From Lepeophtheirus salmonis (lineage: Eukaryota > Arthropoda > Copepoda > Siphonostomatoida > Caligidae): a stretch of 64,000 nucleotides of DNA. The position numbers were made by a program, and so were the translations under genes. Below the pieces are notes generated by a model. It made no database searches. It was not told the DNA's origin and worked only from the letters and a program-made list of their open reading frames with translations. The stretch is from positions 10,230,001 to 10,294,000 of the forward strand of contig NC_052140.2 of the NCBI RefSeq assembly GCF_016086655.4, in the 5' to 3' direction. Of this stretch, positions 60,641 through 64,000 are shown piece by piece (position 1 is the first letter of the stretch; each line of letters opens with the position of its first letter).

Positions 60641-62449
60641 AATAATTGACAGCAGCTAGCCTACCCATTATACACCTTATAATTAGATTTGACATTTTTG
60701 TAAAGAAAAAAAGAGTGGCAGGAAAAAGGGGAAGTGAGACATATAATACTACTAAATATAGACCCCTGTTAATATGAGCTCCCTTTTATATGATTTTGAG
60801 GAAGAAATTGAATTACAGCTATAAAGAGGAAAATGCATTTTTAAAACAGTTTACTCAAAAAGTAGGAAGGAATGCTTACTTCAAAGGGAGATGTTAACAC
60901 ACCCACGAATAATTAAAAAATGAACAAAAAAGAAAAAGGAGCACATGCAACAATTATTTTCCTTTTCTTATTTTAGATACTTAGTTTTGTATTACAAAAA
61001 TGTCAACTCTGCTTTTAATAAAGATATTCAATCAAGAATATTGGACAATTGTATTAATAAGCTGTATACACAACCAAGGAATACGTAATTTATATGGAGG
61101 GAGCATTATTTTTTCCCTCTTGTATGTCTTGAATTGTCTCCAAATCATTTAACTAATTCTATAATAATAATTATTATTTTAATTGAATTTTGTTATTTTT
61201 TGTGTTGAACTATTCGTGTTTAAGGCATTGTTTTTGAGGTTCATATCCCTGATTTACTTTTTTCAAATGGATAAAGGGTCGTTTAATAAATCAATCTTCA
61301 CCTTAATCTCCGGATTGAATAAATAAAACTGCTCCTTTATCAAAATACTTAAGCTTCAGCTATCAAAACACATCAATTTTAATTTTGTATGATATAAATG
61401 GATTTAAATTATTAAAACCTAAAGGGAAATTTTCGAAACATCTTTATGTAGGTATCGAAAATATTTATAATAACCTCCTACAAATTCGAATTTATATTAT
61501 ATTTGGTACATTTAATAATATTTTGACCAATAACAGTCAATCAATTGTTTCTTTCAACCTTTTCTTCTTCAAGACGACTAAGAACACTAATTAACTCGTA
61601 GCCAGCGAATTATCTCTAGCTATTGGACTATTCTTTAATTTACACATTGTATAGCGATTAATTTATACCTTAAAAACAGCTAGTTTGAGTTCAACTAATC
61701 AATGTTCAGATAATTGATAAGAGTAAATAAAAGTAGGAAAAGACAGCTGACTTTAAAAAAACATTGGAATCAGATATCAAGATACCTTTTATTAAGATCT
61801 CTATTCACATAAATCAAATCTTGATTTATGTGAATATTTTGTCTACTAGGTGAAACATTTGTATGTATATTTCCCGACTGAAAAAAGTATTACGAAATTT
61901 CGTCATCATAGAGGCTGTAAAAATCTGGGAATCTGAAGGGCTAGATCATTGTTGGAATAAGAACAAAATTAGAGATGTACAGATACTGAATTTTAAGCCG
62001 ATTCTGTTCCGATACCGTCTTTTATGGATGATTCCGATACCTATTCTTTAATATGTATAAATAACAAAATGCTACTTTTTATTATTTTACTGGTTTGGTC
62101 CACATGAGAGCAAATGGTCTTGAACTATCTCCAGTTCCTAACTGAGCTTTAAATATCTGTCCTAGAAAATTGAAATATGTATTAACTAGTACTCGAGTTC
62201 GAACTCGTGTCTTTTTTATGGAGCCGGGACGGATACTGATGACTCAAACTTGACTCAGAAAATATGGACTCTATATATAGTTCTGTAATAAACAATATTA
62301 CTTCAATATAGAAAAAAAAATTATTTAGTCAAAAAGTTACTAAATTGTTTCAGAGTAAAACATTCAACCCCACTCCTACCGTTACAGACTTTTTGAACGA
62401 TTCATTATACAATTCAAAGGTATGGAGCACTATAATGTGCTTATTCCCA
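60641..62449. other. AT-rich stretch with one perfect hairpin
   Basis: ATTCACATAAATCAA at 61803-61817 pairs with TTGATTTATGTGAAT at 61821-61835 around a 3-base loop. No gene recognised in 1.8 kb. Confidence 0.5.
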
Positions 62450-62756
62450 AAGTTAATAGAAATACGAGGTTAGGCCATCATTTAATCAGGCTTGCTAGAA
62501 TTTTCAATTTGATGTATTATACCGACTGTTGGGCAAGACAGGCAGATTTTGACAAAACACGCAATCACTCATAGTCTATGACGTCACTATTGCTACAATT
62601 TTCAATCGAATATATCGTACCGACTGCTTGGCTAGAAAAACAGATTTTTATAGCACACGCAACCACTCATACACTATAGTGTCAATATTAAAAAGCGTGG
62701 TGGAAGTCAAACATCATTTGTACACGCGTAATGGTATAGCCTTGGTTATTTCTAGC
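62450..62756 (+). repeat. Dispersed repeat R3, MITE-like, copy 2 with internal duplication
   Basis: Relative of 17624-17885 (AGTTAATAGAAATACG, GTGGTGGAAGTCAAACATCA, GGTATAGCCTTGG). It contains two ~95-bp tandem units at 62502 and 62600 (TTTTCAATTTGATGTATTAT against TTTTCAATCGAATATATCGT, then ACCGACTG...TGGGC/TTGGC). Confidence 0.6.
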
Positions 62757-62994
62757 TTTTTACTTTTAAGTAAGTTCCCTGTACAAACCTGCAAATCTGT
62801 ACAATCACTCTTTGTACTTTACCCTATTCTTTCCTTTTTAAATTCGTTCTGAACAATGTTGTATAGTCTAGCTATTCTATTGATTTGTAATCGTCATTTT
62901 GTCTCTAAAAATGAGATTCAGTAAGTCATGTGGAATCGGCATTCCGATACTTCAAAAAAATACCAATTCTGGCCGATTCCGATGCATTGGTAGT

Positions 62995-63200
62995 ACATTC
63001 CTGAGTAGAATTGAGGATTGACATCCGAGTAACTCCTTTCTTTGTCCTGGCTAGATACGGAGTGGGATTTGAGTTAATTTCCCTAATCGTCCTCTTATAG
63101 CAGTCCTAGCTAATTTAATAAAACTTCATGCTAGTCAAAGTCTTCTTCTCCAAATTATTATTCAAATTGTCTGAGTTGTCATGTCAATTTCCTGGTTGCT
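62995..63200 (+). repeat. Dispersed repeat R1
   Basis: TGAGTAGAATTGAGGATTGACATCCGAGTAACTC, then TTTGTCCTGG, ACGGAGTGGGATTTG, GTTGTCATGTCAATTTCC. Confidence 0.55.
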
Positions 63201-63217
63201 TTTCTTCCTTTTACATA

Positions 63218-63839
63218 CCGGGTGCAGCGAAAAAATCTTTATACTTTCAATCAAGAAATGTATCGACATGTAATTCAGCAGCCAGTTGTAATAAGGTATG
63301 TCAATCAGATAAAAATAACTAATATGATGTCTTGGCAGCCCTAATCATCGATGTAGTCCCCCTTGACAGCAATGATGGCGTCCAGGCGGCAACAAAAGGT
63401 CTTGCACCCATTGCAAATGTAGTCTTCAGACATGCCATCCCAGTGCTTGTTGATGGTGTCCTGGAAGTTGTTGATATTTGGATGACTGACGGTGCATGCC
63501 TCGGACTTCGCATGCAGCGAAAATATGAAGTCCAATGGGTTTGCATCTAGTGAGTAGGGGGCTACTTTTCTTTTTTCTTCTTCTTTTTTCTTTTCTTTGA
63601 CAAGAAAGTTGTCCTCCAACCACTTCCAGGCTTTTTGGACGTGTGTGGAGCTGTCCTGCTGGGAACACAACGTTCATATTTGGGTAGTTGGTCTGGACCC
63701 ATGGAGCAATACCATCTCCTTTGGGTTCTTGCCAGTGTCCAAAAGTCCGTATTAGACACTTAGGAAGATCTAGTTTTTTATTTGTGTTTATTTCATTTTC
63801 ATTTTTTTTTAGTATTAAATATTTTTCCGCCGCACCCGG
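63218..63839. mobile_element. Internally deleted mariner, 622 bp, both ends
   Basis: The left tip after TA (63216-63217) is CCGGGTGCAGCGAAAAAAT. The right tip inverted, before TA (63840-63841), is CCGGGTGCGGCGGAAAAAT. Two mismatches in 19. It encloses the second half of a transposase on the minus strand; the N-terminal half is absent. Confidence 0.8.
63341..63760 (-). pseudogene. Mariner transposase relic, second half
   Basis: From the right in changing frames: QLPKYERCV, then CSQQDSSTHVQKAWKWLEDN (second catalytic region, QQDGAPAHTA-KVW in the family) and FLVKE. A purine-rich insertion near 63570-63600 is read as KKEEEKRK and sits where FWP-PSSPDL is expected. The text then resumes with YSLDANPLDFIFSLHAKSEA, CTVSHPNINNFQDTINKHWD, MSEDYICNGCKTF and RLDAIIAVKGDYID. 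NPLDF keeps the third aspartate. The frame from 63670 to 63341 is otherwise open, so decay is moderate. Confidence 0.8.
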
Positions 63840-63841
63840 TA

Positions 63842-64000
63842 CAAGGAATTATATTTTATACAATTATGAGCATTGCAAAACAAACATTGCCATTGGGAGA
63901 GGGCTTATGAAAGTTCTTCTTCGAATTTGAAGCTATTTCGTATGTTTGATTAAATGAGTTAAAAAGTGCTTAATACAGCCAAACCTATCTCTATAGAAGT
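63842..64000. other. AT-rich end of window
   Basis: Nothing recognised. Confidence 0.4.

Overview
The window reads as intergenic or intronic DNA of a transposon-rich arthropod. It is strongly AT-rich, has long homopolymer runs, and carries about twenty decayed mariner-type transposases from several subfamilies. It also holds hAT and LINE remnants, a circovirus-like Rep relic and two protein families I know only as recurrent uncharacterised proteins of arthropods and cnidarians. The mix of mariner types and those two families is what I would expect in a caligid copepod (sea louse), but that is an inference. Nothing bacterial is present: no operons, ribosome binding sites, CRISPR array, rRNA or tRNA that I can support.

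Layout. At the left edge (1-413, minus) an unbroken frame of 137 codons runs off the window. It is the best candidate for a real exon or an intact element gene. At 0.85-1.52 kb lies a small mariner with both ends. At about 2.0-4.5 kb a relic of an uncharacterised family (motifs GCDGTVTNTG, YFDGRKD, HSRWL-TANR) sits between ~300-bp terminal inverted repeats. It is followed by a CGTCGA minisatellite and a G-rich fold-back block (4.5-5.1 kb). A near full-length but broken mariner gene occupies 6.0-7.1 kb. At 7.9-9.2 kb are two facing copies of a CRESS-DNA virus Rep helicase relic. Another mariner lies at 10.7-11.4 kb.

From 12 to 27 kb there is mostly AT-rich filler with dispersed repeats, three mariner fragments (16.8, 20.5, 21.9 kb), a possible LINE tail (18.7 kb) and a hAT tail (26.6 kb). 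At 27-32 kb is a mariner cluster: a 699-bp element with perfect ends, a composite of two unrelated fragments, and an 888-bp internally deleted element sharing an almost identical segment with its neighbour. At 33.9-35.7 kb are two diverged copies of a ~470-bp repeat. The stretch 35.7-38.5 kb is empty. Three mariner tails lie at 38.6-41.6 kb. A TIR-bounded unit with a near-perfect purine/pyrimidine hairpin spans 42.3-43.75 kb.

The last third holds a LINE endonuclease fragment (47.5-47.9 kb), mariner remnants (48.4, 51.8, 53.3, 59.0, 60.2, 63.2 kb) and a hAT tail (49.3-49.8 kb). At 54.9-58.4 kb is a second uncharacterised family, here a long relic with a clean in-frame intron and matching inverted ends.

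How it fits together. There is no pathway here. The shared theme is mobile-element decay. Several mariners lost their catalytic core while keeping the DNA-binding domain, the C-terminus and sometimes both ends, as expected of non-autonomous derivatives. The two uncharacterised families are the most novel content, because both sit inside inverted repeats and so look like DNA transposons.
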